In this document: positions 31,111 through 42,215 of the stretch, piece after piece
Position numbering within the stretch: the first letter of the stretch is position 1
Layout: every line of letters starts with the position of its first letter
Origin: Bimuria novae-zelandiae CBS 107.79
Taxonomy: Eukaryota > Ascomycota > Dothideomycetes > Pleosporales > Didymosphaeriaceae
Assembly (NCBI GenBank): GCA_010015655.1
Contig: ML976772.1
Span: forward strand, 84,469-148,468
DNA: 64,000 nt
Direction of reading: 5' to 3'
Translations under genes and position numbers: made by a program
Notes under the pieces: model-generated
Seen by the model: only the letters and a program-made list of their open reading frames with translations
What the model was told of the DNA's origin: nothing
Databases searched by the model: none

Positions 31111-33747
31111 CTAAAAATCGTCATTGTCCACATCTTCGTTGCCAGCTTCGATGAAGACAAGTCGTGTGCCTTCTCCAGTCGTCTGCCAGACCTATACGCA
31201 ACCGTTAGTCTACTCCTGAGACTTGAAGAGGGGGTTTTTGAGAACTTACATCCAGCATTGAGTACTCGTCGATTGCCTGCTCGAATTGATTTGCTGTGAA
31301 GCCCTTGGCAAGCACTCTCTCCCTGACTCTGCGCAGGTCAAGCTCGCCTCGGCTTCCGTCACCGACAGCAGCAGCACCGCTAGCCTCCATGGTCTTGATG
31401 AGATGGTAGATCTTGCTGCTCGGCGTGTGGTCGTCCTTGCGATTCTCGTCGGTATACAAACTAGCCTTGCTGACCTCGACGATCCTAAGAGCTTCATCGA
31501 CATCCTCCGTGATCACATCCTCCGCGAATCGCAGACGAGCAAGAGCCTGCGAAAGACGGAGAACGCCTAGTAATGTACGAGACGAAGTGTGAGTGAAGGC
31601 TTTCTTGGTGCCTTCATCACGCTTCTGTTGCTGTCGCATACGCACGTAGGCCCCAACCATGTAGTCCGAGACCTCTTTTGGTATCGTCGGTCGGTATGAT
31701 CGTGCACGAGCGACCCATTGGCGCACTTCTGCAGGGGTGAAAACGACACCTCCGGGCGCCTCAGGGTGTGCGTTGTGCATATGAACGTGGGTTACGTGCC
31801 GGGCGAGCTCCTCGTCCGTGTCTCGTGAAGGGGTATCAAGAATCAAGAAAAGAACGTCGAAACGGGACAAAAGCGCAGCTGGAAGGTTGATATTTTCGAC
31901 AGGCGAAATGCGAGGGTTGTAGCGGCCGTAGAGAGGGTTAGCCGCAGCCAGAATCGATGTACGAGCGTTTAGAGTTGTGGTGATGCCGGCTTTGCTGATA
32001 GAGATCGTCTGTTGCTCCATAACTTCATGGATCGCCGTTCGATCGCCGTCGTCCATCTTGTCGAATTCATCGATGCAGCACATGCCGTTGTCAGCTAGTA
32101 CAAGAGCACCGCCTTCCAGCACCATCTCGTCTGTGACGGGGTCACGCATGACGGCAGCAGTGAGACCAACTCCACTGCTTCCGCGACCAGTCGTATATAC
32201 GCCACGGGGAGCAACCTTGGTGATATATTTGAGAAGCTGAGATTTGGCCACACCAGGATCACCCATCAAGCAAATGTTGATGTCACCACGGATGCGCATA
32301 CCGTCGCCGACTTCTTTGGTCACACCACCGATCAGCTGCAGAAGTAAGGCTTTCTTGACATCGACATGACCGAAGATTTCTGGTGCGATAGAACGAGAAA
32401 GGTACTCGTACAATTGGCCAGTCCTCTCGAGCTCGTTCATTCTCTTCAACGTGGGCTGTGCCAGAACAATATCATCGTAGGCCTTCTTGTGTTGCATTAC
32501 ATACTGGGCCTCTAAGTAGGTGTCGGTGAGCAACCCAGCGCGAATGGCTTTGAAGCCAGTGTAAGGGGTGGGCAGGAAGATGCCGGCGCAGTCAATAACA
32601 TCACCAGGGCTGATTTGGCGCACCAGATCCCCGTGGCAGTGGATAGTCATTTGTCTAGGGATGTGACCAACAGGAACTTGATCGGCCATTTCCTGGATTT
32701 TTACTTCCTGGAAGGGCAGGAATTTAGACGCCCGCGTAGACAAGAAGAGTTGTCCCTTAGTGTTGTTCTTTTTGCAGTCATCCGAAGGGCATTCTACCAA
32801 AGGAGTGAAATGCTTGCTTGTGACCGGCTGGAAGATCTCGCATCCACAGCGATCGCAGGAATATGCGTTGACCTGGATGGCGGGCTTGACATCTGATACC
32901 CTAGTGGCAATACCACGGACAGTGATAAGGTGACCCAGGTGTTCTCCTCGGACGTGTCGCACAGCGAGAGCCTTCATGCTCCGCTGGCTGCTAGCACCAG
33001 CTGGCACTATGGGCTTGAAGTTCAAGGTGTAGCGACGCGTTAGGGCGGGAGGAAATATCAGCTCTGCTGGTGCCTGGCCACCGTCTTCGCCTTGTTGCTC
33101 TTGCATTTTCTCGTTGCGCTTCGACCGTTGGGTCATGATTATGTCCAAAACATCGTCTTTGAAGCTACGGTCGCGGTTAGCACAGCATGTTGGGACCTCC
33201 AGAGGATCCTACCTTGGCTCTTGCGTGGGTTGAGGCAGTACTTTGTCCACGGCTCTGGAGAATATCTCAATGTAATGGTGACAATTGCGCTCTATCGATT
33301 CAACGAGTTTCAACTGACGTTCGGGATCCACAGCTTTTTCCCACTGAAGTACATGTGTTAGCATGCATTATTGCCAATTGTATGAAGGGTGCGCACCGTA
33401 TCTAGATCGTTCAAGTCAATGAGGACATTGGTCCTTGTCCTGTCCGCGATATCTTGCAGCATCTCCATGTACTTTGCCTGGGTTCGGCGGCGTCTTCGAC
33501 TCGCACCCGGCGCGGGGTCGTCTGAGTCGTCGACCATGTCGTAGTCTGCGTCATCGCCGTCGCCATCGAGATTCAGACCCTCGAGCTGGTCTGCCGCTTC
33601 CGTCGAAGACGACTTGAAGTTCTGGAGGAAGTCCACCAAGGCGGCTAGAGAGGCGTTTGTTAGCTATAGTAAGAACGCATTTTGCACAGTACACAAACCT
33701 TCCTGCTCCTCGTAGTTTACATACGACTTCTCTCCAAGAAGCGCCAT
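31111..33747 (-). CDS. MCM7: MCM7 replicative helicase subunit
   Basis: Five exons (- strand): 33747-33699, 33644-33397, 33343-33213, 33164-31250, 31191-31111; 807 residues. Start [16 protein letters not shown]. The N-terminal domain carries a Cys4 zinc site (Cys 246, 249, 268, 273; CDRCGC...ECPSDDC). The AAA+ core has Walker A GDPGVAKS (from about 444), Walker B CIDEFDKM (about 506-513) and arginine-finger motif LSRFDV, all intact. The last short exon encodes [17 protein letters not shown], typical of MCM7. Part of the MCM2-7 ring that licenses origins and unwinds DNA in the CMG helicase; nuclear. The last intron has a GACTAAC branch. Divergent from PEX1 over 303 bp; that promoter has three CGCGT boxes. 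Confidence 0.95.
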
Positions 33748-34050
33748 GGCTTCTCAAGTGTTCAAGGCGGCGCGCGACGTGCGATTGTAGGCTGCAAGTC
33801 GTTTTGTTGGAGGGGAAATAGTCGCGATAATGGGGCTGGCGATCCTTGGGGCCAGCGCGTTCAAGGTTTCGCGTCGCGCGTCGCCAGGGGCTGCGAGTCG
33901 TGATTGGCTGAGGCTGGCAGCTGTTCTGCCGTCTGTGACCGCCTCGAGAGCTCCCAGCCCGCGCCGAATACCTCGGCAGCGCTGTGCCTTCGGAACCGCA
34001 GTGTGAGCTGCTGAGGGCAATCTTCATTGATACTTCACTCAGACCCCGTC
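33748..34050. promoter_or_regulatory. Bidirectional promoter MCM7 / PEX1 with MCB-like boxes
   Basis: 303 bp between divergent start codons. Three copies of CGCGT (33856-33860, 33870-33874, 33877-33881), that is ACGCG read toward MCM7, lie 109-134 bp upstream of the MCM7 start. ACGCG(T) is the known core of the MBF (Mbp1-Swi6) site that drives G1/S genes, among them MCM genes in yeasts. That MBF acts here is inference. Confidence 0.5.
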
Positions 34051-37000
34051 ATGGCGCCACCAAAAAAGCCTACAGGCCAGGTTGCGCCGGCTGAGATTGC
34101 ATTGCAACAGTCACTGAAGAATTGTCTTGTGAACCTGCCCTCTTCGCTGGTTTCCGTACTGGTGAACGCCAACACTGTATGCAATGCGCAACTTCCTATT
34201 CTGTGACGTGGACACTCATCCCACATAGGTCGCGCAGAATGTCATTGTCGAACTCTCATACCGCCAGCCTCCCCCACCCGGCGCCTCAGAATCGAAGAAT
34301 ACCTCCCCGCAGAAATCGGTATTCCTAGGATGGACAGGCATGCAGAGCAAGCGCAAGCTTGCACCAGTGGTCAGTCGCGAGGGTCTGAGCGGCACAAGAG
34401 GCGGGCCTGCTGCAAGGGAGCAGGATGTGCAGACGGTCGAGCTGGACATGACGTTTGCGCGCCTGATCGGATTGAATGAGGGGCAGAAGGTTGGGATTAT
34501 ACTTCATGTGGACCCTCCGCAAGCGCATACCATCAACATCGAGCCTCTGACGCCAGTGGATTGGGAGATGATCGAGCTGCATGCTCAGTTTCTCGAATTG
34601 AACTTTTTGTCTCAAATACGAGCTCTACCCAACCCACAAGCTCAGTCGTCGCATCCGTTAACCTTACATCTATCACCGACTACCACAGCCAATATTATCG
34701 TCACATCGGTCGCACCCGCCCCATCTGCAGAGTCTCAGTTCGTCAAGATTTCGCCTGATGCGGAAGTAATCGTGGCTCCGAAGACCCGTCAAAAGGCGGA
34801 ACGCAGTACTGGTCGCGAGAGTCGAAGCGTTGGTGGCGCTTCAAGGAAGAGTGGGAAGAGTACCGCCAGTACTGTCAGGCGACGGAGTGGTCGAGACGAA
34901 CACGCGAGTCGCGGTATTGTATTCCTCCGTGGTGTAGACCGCAATATCGCCAAAGAGTGGTTCGATGATGAAGAAGAAGATACCTCCGAAGGGCTCAAGA
35001 TATGGGTAGATAAGGATGTCCTCCTTACCAAAGCCTTGAGAGGGGTCACATGGGTATCTGTGGCTGTTGTGAAGCCTGCAGGCCTGCAAGAACCCGTGGA
35101 TATGTCCAAAGAACAGGAGCAAGAAAAGGCTGCTTCCCGAATTGTGGCTAGAATTGGAGCCTGGGATGATGCACCCGACAGTCGTCATGTTGCTCTGTCT
35201 TCTGATCTCTGTCGTGTCTTCGACTGTGAAGGTCTTGTGGGCGGCCTCGTTCGTGTAGAAGCAGCTCCGAACCAGACCCCGAAGCCGTCGTCCATCAAGC
35301 CGCAGGGCACCGGGAGCAAGGATAAAGATCCATTTGTCAAAACGATAAAGATCTTCCCGTTCTCGTCGGCTGCGAGCCAAACTCAAGCTTCATTCCGGTT
35401 CGGCGGCGAGTTGAAGCAGGAACAAGAAGAGGCTACAAAGCGAATCAAGGAAACGTATGGCAAAACAAACGGGCTTTTTGACGGGCCTGTCACGGACGGC
35501 ATGATTTTACCTCCTATCAGCGACTCAACGCTGAGCTGGCAGGGTGGCATGGTACGATTCGATCCACCACAGCCTGCTTCATCAGTTGCATGGGTCCTGT
35601 TTTCCGAAAGAAAGCCAGCGGTAGAACTTGGTGGCGAGGTTTCCGCCCCGTCAGGCTGGACGAAAGGACTGCAGCAAGGAGAACCGCTTCCGTCAACCCC
35701 GCCGACGCTGGTCGGCATTGACTCACTTGTTGATCAGTTAAGGTCACATCTGACGCACAGCTCGTCCGTATTACTGACAGGAGGTTTGGGGGCTGGCAAG
35801 ACGATTTGTGCTCAGCTTCTCGCTCACCAACTACGTGCTGAGTTCCTTTTCAACACCGTTTACTTCTCATGCCGCAAGCTTGTGAATGACGAAACGAGGG
35901 TATCGACAGTCAAAGAGACGCTTACCCGACTGTTTGCAGCTGCAGCTTGGGGTGCCAGATCGGGCGGAAATGCCATCATCGTCCTCGATGATCTGGATAA
36001 GCTATGCCCCGTCGAAACTGAATTGCAAGTTGGCAATGAGAATGGACGAAGTCGGCATGTTAGCGAGAGCATTGTGACAATGGTTCGACAATTCTGTACT
36101 CTGGAATCTGGAGTTGTGCTTCTGGCTACAGCGCAGGGGAAAGAATCACTGAACAACGTCATAGTTGGCGGGCATATTGTACGAGAAATCGTCAGCCTGA
36201 AGGCGCCAAACAAGGATGGCAGGAGAAAGGTTCTCGAAATGCTAGCCCATCAGGATGAGAAGCCTCAAGCGGGATTACCAAATGGTGTGTCCTCTTCCGG
36301 ACATACTTTCCCTGCGTCGCCGTCAAACAGCCGCCCTAGCACATCACATCGCAGTCAGGCAAGCGGTTCCAGCATACAACACGACGTTGAACCGGAAGAA
36401 GATGGTTTTTTGGTGGATCCCGCGATCGATTTTCTAGATCTTGCCGGACAGACTGATGGATATATGCCTGGTGATCTGGTTCTCCTTACTTCTCGCGCAC
36501 GTAACGAAGCACTCATCCGCTCTGTCACGGACTCTGCCGATACAAGTACGATATCGTTGACAAGAGACGACTATACGCAAGCCCTAGCCGGTTTTACTCC
36601 GGCGTCTCTTCGCAATGTGACATTACAGTCTTCTACAACGAAGTGGGATGCAATAGGCGGCCTACACTCGACGCGCCAAATACTGCTTGAGACCTTGCAG
36701 TACCCGACTACCTACGCGCCTATCTTTGCACAATGTCCTCTGCGTCTCCGTTCCGGTCTTCTCCTATACGGTTACCCTGGTTGCGGCAAGACTCTGCTGG
36801 CATCTGCTGTAGCAGGCGAATGTGGACTCAACTTTATATCTGTAAAGGGTCCAGAAATCCTTAACAAGTATATCGGAGCATCTGAAAAATCTGTCAGAGA
36901 CTTGTTTGAGCGCGCCGAAGCTGCCAGACCATGCGTCCTTTTCTTCGACGAATTCGACTCGATCGCCCCTAAGCGCGGCCACGATTCAACAGGCGTCACT

Positions 37001-37822
37001 GACCGCGTTGTCAACCAACTTCTCACCCAGATGGATGGCGCCGAAGGGTTGAGTGGTGTATACGTCTTGGCCGCCACGTCACGACCAGATTTAATAGACC
37101 CAGCACTACTCCGCCCAGGTCGTTTAGACAAGAGTCTCATATGCGATATGCCAGCGCTGGAAGAACGTATCGATATTTTAAAGGCCGTCACGCGCAAACT
37201 GCACCTCGCTCCTTCCCTCCTCGAGACTGGACCTGAGGGAGAAAATTTACGCGCGATCGCTCAACGTACCGAAGGGTATTCTGGTGCCGATCTCCAGGCC
37301 GTGGTTTACAACGCCCAACTAGAGGCAATCCACGATGCGTTGGGCGACACTGAGCTAGGCGACCCCTCTAAGAGCGGAGACGCAAAGAAGTCCAACTCTG
37401 GTCCGGGCAAGCATGGCGAGAACCGCATTCCAGAGTTTACCCATTTCCGTTTTGGCGACTCTAGCACTACACCCGAGGGCTCGAAACCACTTGCATCTAG
37501 CCAACTGAGCGAGCGCGCCCTTATTGCACAAAAGATTCAGGCTCTCCAGGCGATGCGTAAAAGACAGAAGCAACTTCTACAGCAACAGCGGCCCGGCGGC
37601 AAGGACGAAGAGGAGGGCTCGAAGGACGACGATGAGAGGAAGGAGCCTCAGATTCAATGGTCACACATCGAGGGCTCGTTAGCAACTACACGAAGCAGCA
37701 TCAGCGCGCAAGAGCGGCGCAGGCTCGAGGGCATCTACAGAGAGTTCGTGGTCGGGCGCAACGGCGAGATGCCCAGCGGACAAGGCGGCACCGAGATTGG
37801 CGGCAGGACGAGCCTGATGTAG
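34051..37822 (+). CDS. PEX1: Peroxisomal AAA-ATPase PEX1
   Basis: Two exons: 34051-34176 and 34229-37822; 1,239 residues; one 52-bp intron (GTATGC...CATAG). Start MAPPKKPTGQ. The N-terminal part resembles the double-psi barrel/CDC48-like N domain of Pex1 (LVNLPSSLVSVL, FLGWTGM). D1 AAA domain: Walker A GGLGAGKT (about 560-567) and Walker B IIVLDDLDK; D2: Walker A GYPGCGKT (about 890-897), Walker B LFFDEFDSIAPKRG, arginine fingers RPDLIDPALLRPGRLD. Intact D2 and weaker D1 fit Pex1. With Pex6 it forms the hexameric motor that extracts ubiquitylated Pex5 from peroxisomal membranes. It lacks a transmembrane segment. A Gln/Lys-rich segment (about 1085-1150) precedes the conserved C-terminal WSHIEGSLATTRSSIS. 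Confidence 0.95.
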
Positions 37823-39256
37823 CGTTATTATCAAAAGCTCTTGTACATCCTATGTAGTTCTGAGGTGCATATAAATTTCGGATATTGTTGCGAGACGGCC
37901 CAGTGTTTGTGACGAGTGACGAGCAAGGCTCAGTGAAACGGCCGATGCGGTGCCCCAGACTGCCAATGCGGCCTTGGCGCAGATGAAGCGCGCATGACGA
38001 AAGCTTGGTGGTGATCGCTGCGACGACTCGTGATAGAGGCTCCTCGGCAACAGGCGTGGGCATCGCTGGGTGGCGGACGGCAGGAGTTGTTCGCTACGAT
38101 CTTGGAGGAGTGCTCGTCGCATGCGCGAATTGTGCACCCCAGGTGAGGCATTTCCGTTCCCTAGCCTCGCCTTGGACTCCGCGCCGAGGCAAGCTGGCGG
38201 CTCATTCAGATAAGCATGCAATGACCTAATGTGTGCCCCGTGCGAAGTGAATGCGCGCATCCGCTAGACAGGGGGTGTTCGAGTGGAGCCCACGTTGGGG
38301 CGGGTCGCACGCTCTGCGAACCAGGAACGCGCCCCAAGAGTCTTTTCGCGGGGACGTTGGGAAACGTGGGCAGCGAAGGACTACCAAGGTAGCCACCGTG
38401 GGTAGAGTAGTCAATTGGAGTAGCCATGCGCGTTTGCCTCAGTGAATGCTAGGTAGCAGAGGCCGACACGGCCACTGTTGCCGATCGCGCACACCTCCAT
38501 CATTCCTTCTTTTTGGCGGCCCCGCTGCGCCCTCATTCGCTGACTCGACGAGCTACCCTGCCCGCCAGGACCAGCTTGCTTCCTGCCCCAACCTTCCCAT
38601 CTTCTTTTGTCTACGCCGTTCGTCGTCACCTCCACTGTGCCCACTGCTATCCCTCAACTCTCAACTCCTCGCCCGCCCGCTGCACAATCCAGGTACGTAT
38701 TTATCTCCGTTGACTAGGCGACCATTCGCCGTGGGGAGCTTAATGCCGGGTGACCCGCCGGCTCCCGCACGGGCAAACCAGACCCAACAAATGCCTCATG
38801 AAAACTGAATTTTCGGCGACCCGCTCGTCTTATACATAAGGCCGCTACCCACTCGAGACCCTCGGCTGCTCTTTCTTGGATGTCCTGTCTCGCCGTCCTC
38901 TCGAGTCCATCTCCAGCCACTGTTCGCGACGCCAACCCGACTGATTTGCTGACCAGCTCTTGTCCCTTCTAGCTTCTGGACAGCTTCAAGCAACCGTCAA
39001 TCGACTCAATTCCCAGAACACACGTTCTCAGTCGCAAAGGTACGCTGGATCGCCCGTCTACGAAGCCATTGGAGCTCTTTGTTGGGGACCGTGTGCCGAT
39101 GTTTTCTTTCGCAAAAAGTCTAGCGCCAACGGATCCTCGTCCATAACAAGGCCCAAGCTCTCGGCAGGACTCTCGCGATGCTCTTGTCTCTCGCGCATTG
39201 CTTCGCTACTTCCTTACGAACGTACCACTGACGTCGCTGCATAGAACACAGTCACA
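37823..39256. other. Intergenic / leader of the small membrane-protein gene
   Basis: About 1.4 kb. From about 38450 it becomes pyrimidine-rich and contains plausible leader-splicing signals (CAATCCAG followed by GTACGTATTT at about 38687-38700), so the small gene downstream probably has a long spliced 5' leader. No other gene seen. Confidence 0.4.
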
Positions 39257-39498
39257 ATGGCCGCCATCGACATGTCCCTCGTCGCACGCGGCGAAGCTGC
39301 CCTCGCCCAGCTCGCCAAGCGAAAGAACTTCGCTGCCAGGGAGCCCGGTGTCATCGTCGTGTTCGCTATCGTCGGTGCCGTCGCGATCCTAATGATCGCC
39401 CTTTTCATTTCGAAGAGGGTAAGAACGCCCTAGCTCACGGACAAAGACAGTTATGCTAACCCCTTCACCAGATGGCCGCTCGCAAGGGCACAGTCTAA
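39257..39498 (+). CDS. Small single-pass membrane protein, function unknown
   Basis: Two exons: 39257-39418 and 39472-39498; 62 residues. The intron (53 bp) has donor GTAAGA, branch TGCTAAC and acceptor CACCAG. Sequence features: an N-terminal amphipathic, Ala-rich helix (VARGEAALAQLAKRKNF), then one transmembrane segment (about residues 30-52, GVIVVFAIVGAVAILMIALF), then a basic tail ending ARKGTV. The well-formed intron, the CACAATGG start context and the sharp hydrophobic segment argue for a real gene. I do not recognise the family; topology and compartment are unknown. Confidence 0.7.
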
Positions 39499-40395
39499 AG
39501 ATACCCCGTGGGAGAGAGATGGCGGGAGGACGAGACACACGAAGAGACTAGGCCATGTGTATGATGTCGAACCTTGGAAGCATGCGATCGCGAAGGTCTG
39601 CCAAAGAGGAGGTAGCGGGGAATCTACTCTGGACAAAATTATCTTCGGCATTTGATGCGCAGTCTGGGGTGTATATTGTTTTTGTATACCACGTTTGCCC
39701 TACTATGGAATGAGCTTTCCCTTCGGTTGCGCTGTGGATCAGGACGCCTGGTACGAAGGGTCCGTGGTAATAATTGATAGTCAGGATACCTCCAATGCGC
39801 ATACACTTGAGACAATACCCGTTGAAGAAATATCGAAGCTGTTTGAGGATTGGAACAAGACATTTGACCCATGGCGTATCAATCCCCCATTTACGCTGTT
39901 ACCACACACACTCATTAGGCATTACGCAGTCCTTTCGCAAACTTGATTGAGCATATACGCTAGCCAGCCACTTCGTCACTCGCATAAGCCGCACCTGACG
40001 ATGTCGAATGCTTCGTCATGGTGATTTACCGTGATAATTTGATTACCCATCCCCTTGTATGGGGCTATCTCGGCTTTGCGCTTGCCGTTTTCGCGAGGCG
40101 AATTCATCTGGGAAATAACGGCCTCGACCTTGGCGAATTGGCAATACTGTATCCTCATATGGGGTGCTGTGTTCGTGTGGTTATTCTTTTCGACCTTTTC
40201 GTTGTTTTCTTTATTTTCCCTGACGAAGCCTTCCTAATTGTGAATCGTGCGCGACTACCACGTATATGCTAATTATCTCTATTTATAGCATTCGGTTTCT
40301 TGTCCAAGGAATTATATAAACACAAATATGCAGGGTATCGAGGGGGTATATTCTATCCTCAACCGACATGTCAACCTCTGCTTTTTGCTCTCGAC
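39499..40395. other. Convergent intergenic region
   Basis: About 900 bp between the 3' ends of the small membrane-protein gene and RSA4. AT-richer than the flanks; an 83-codon frame at 39695-39946 has no recognisable motif. Likely 3' untranslated sequence and terminators. Confidence 0.4.
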
Positions 40396-41931
40396 TCAAT
40401 TCCTCCATATCCGCACCTGCTTATCCGCCCCCCCGCTCCCAACACGCTCCCCGTCGGGACTCCAGTCCAGCGCAAAGACCTGGTCCTGATGACCCGGCAG
40501 ATCCTGCTTGAGCTTGCCCGTCCGCATATCCCACACCTTGAGCGTAGTGTCCTTGCTACAGCTCGCGAGCAACCGGCTGTCGGCGGAGAAGCTCGCCATG
40601 TACACGGGGCCTACGTGTGCGCGCAGCGTGAAGAGGAATTTCCCGTCGCGCGCGGACCACAGCTTGACGTGGGTGTCCCAGGCAGCAGAGGCGAGGAGGG
40701 TGCCATCGGGCGAGAAGCAGACTTGGTTGATCTGCTTCTGGTGGCCCGTCATACGGGTTACGGGCTTTGTGCTGCTGAGCGGGGTCCATAGGAAGAGGGT
40801 GCAGTCTTCGGAAGCGGTGGCGAGGCGCTCGACGATTTCGCCGTTGAGGGTGGCGGCTCTTTCGAAGCGGGATTTTGCTTTTGAGAGTTTTTCTTCGGGC
40901 GTGGGAGGGATCTTGCCGGTGTGGTCATGGTAGGAGGTTCGGAGGACGAAGTCGGTGGAGAGGGCAAGGTGGTTGACCCAGTGGGCGTGGCCGGATAGTG
41001 TGTGGACGAGGGTACCGTCTTGCGCGTTCCATACTTTGATGGTTTTGTCGTGCGAGGACGTGTATATCCTTCCTGTGCCGCCCCACTTCACGCAAGTGAC
41101 GTTGCCTTTGTGGCCTGAGAGCGCGTACTCTATCCTTCCTCCGACGGCGTCCCACACTCTGACTGTCCCGTCCTTGCTCGAACTGGCTACCCTTGGTCGC
41201 CCTTGCTGCTGCAAATGATACGGTTCCCACGACAGACTCGTGATGAAATTCGTGTGTCCCTTCAACGGTCCGCCAATCTGCTTCCCTGCTTCCGGATCCC
41301 ATATCCGCACTTCATTGTCATATCCGCCTGATGCAAGCAACCCCCCGTCAGGCGAGTAGCTCACAGCCAGAACCCATCTTGTGTGCCCCTTCAGCGTATG
41401 CGCTGGCGTTCCTGTATCACAGTCCCATATCCGCACTGTCTTGTCCCCGCTCCCGCTCGCCATGCGCGAACTGGTCCTCGGACTAAACTGCACCGCCAGA
41501 ATGTTGTCCCCGTGCCCGCTCACCGCCGCCGCGCAACGGCTCACGGCCTTCACGCGAAACACAGCTTGCGGCGCATACTGCAGCACAACCTCCTCTTCTG
41601 CTGTGACGCGCCCGGGCTTGACTAACGCATTGTATACATCTTCTTTGTCGCCGAGCGCTTCGGGGCTTTCGCCATGGTAGAAGCGGTAGGGTATCGAGTC
41701 GTCGTCTGCTTGGTCTTTGAGGCTGTTGAGGAGGAGGTTGAGGTTCGAAGTTGTCGCTTGGGAGAGGGGAACTGTGAGGACCGGAAGGGTGCCGGATTGC
41801 CCTGTCGACTGGTCGACGAAGCGGATGCGGATGCTGCCGTCCGGGATTGAGGCTGCGGGGGCTTGGGTGCGGGTTGCTTCTATGGCCTCGCGCTTTTGGC
41901 GCTTGGAAGGGGGCGGAAATTGGGTCGCCAT
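40396..41931 (-). CDS. RSA4: Ribosome assembly factor RSA4 (Notchless, WD40)
   Basis: Single exon, 511 residues. The start at 41931 (MATQFPPPSKRQKR) fits the family and carries a basic nuclear-localisation-like SKRQKR; a longer in-frame extension to 42099 lacks similarity. The N-terminal NLE domain (about 28-115, ubiquitin-like, with a conserved Glu-containing YRFYHGESPEAL loop that in yeast contacts the Rea1 MIDAS) is followed by eight WD40 repeats, each with GH...WD-type ends, for example SGHGDNILAVQFS, KGHTRWVLAVSYSPDG, TGHQKQINQVCFSPDG. Rsa4 sits on pre-60S particles and is removed by the Rea1/Mdn1 ATPase. Divergent from MSH4 over 284 bp. Confidence 0.94.
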   Translation of the reverse strand: MATQFPPPSKRQKREAIEATRTQAPAASIPDGSIRIRFVDQSTGQSGTLPVLTVPLSQATTSNLNLLLNSLKDQADDDSIPYRFYHGESPEALGDKEDVYNALVKPGRVTAEEEVVLQYAPQAVFRVKAVSRCAAAVSGHGDNILAVQFSPRTSSRMASGSGDKTVRIWDCDTGTPAHTLKGHTRWVLAVSYSPDGGLLASGGYDNEVRIWDPEAGKQIGGPLKGHTNFITSLSWEPYHLQQQGRPRVASSSKDGTVRVWDAVGGRIEYALSGHKGNVTCVKWGGTGRIYTSSHDKTIKVWNAQDGTLVHTLSGHAHWVNHLALSTDFVLRTSYHDHTGKIPPTPEEKLSKAKSRFERAATLNGEIVERLATASEDCTLFLWTPLSSTKPVTRMTGHQKQINQVCFSPDGTLLASAAWDTHVKLWSARDGKFLFTLRAHVGPVYMASFSADSRLLASCSKDTTLKVWDMRTGKLKQDLPGHQDQVFALDWSPDGERVGSGGADKQVRIWRN

Positions 41932-42215
41932 TTTCAAATTATCAAAAAGGAGGCTTCGGTACGTGAAGGAATGGGTACGAAAGCATTCGTATAGTGCTGG
42001 TGGGGGAGTTGTGTTTTCTCCAAAATTTCGCTGGACACTATCGATAAAGATTAGCACTAGCAGGGGTACGCACTTAGCGGTTCTTCCTGCTTTCGTCACG
42101 CGTCGCAGAATGTTGAACGCCCTTTCCCCATCGTCATTCCAACTTGAGTGCTCTCACATATTGACGGATGAAAGTCAATTGATCGAAAAACTAACCTGCA
42201 GCTCGACTAATCATC
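41932..42215. promoter_or_regulatory. Bidirectional promoter RSA4 / MSH4
   Basis: 284 bp between divergent start codons of a growth gene and a meiotic gene. An in-frame stretch upstream of the RSA4 start is open but not conserved-looking. No specific site assigned. Confidence 0.5.

Noticed and set aside
41932..42099. 56-codon N-terminal extension of RSA4
   Set aside because: In frame but unlike the family start; the ATG at 41931 gives the expected MATQFPPPSKRQKR beginning.
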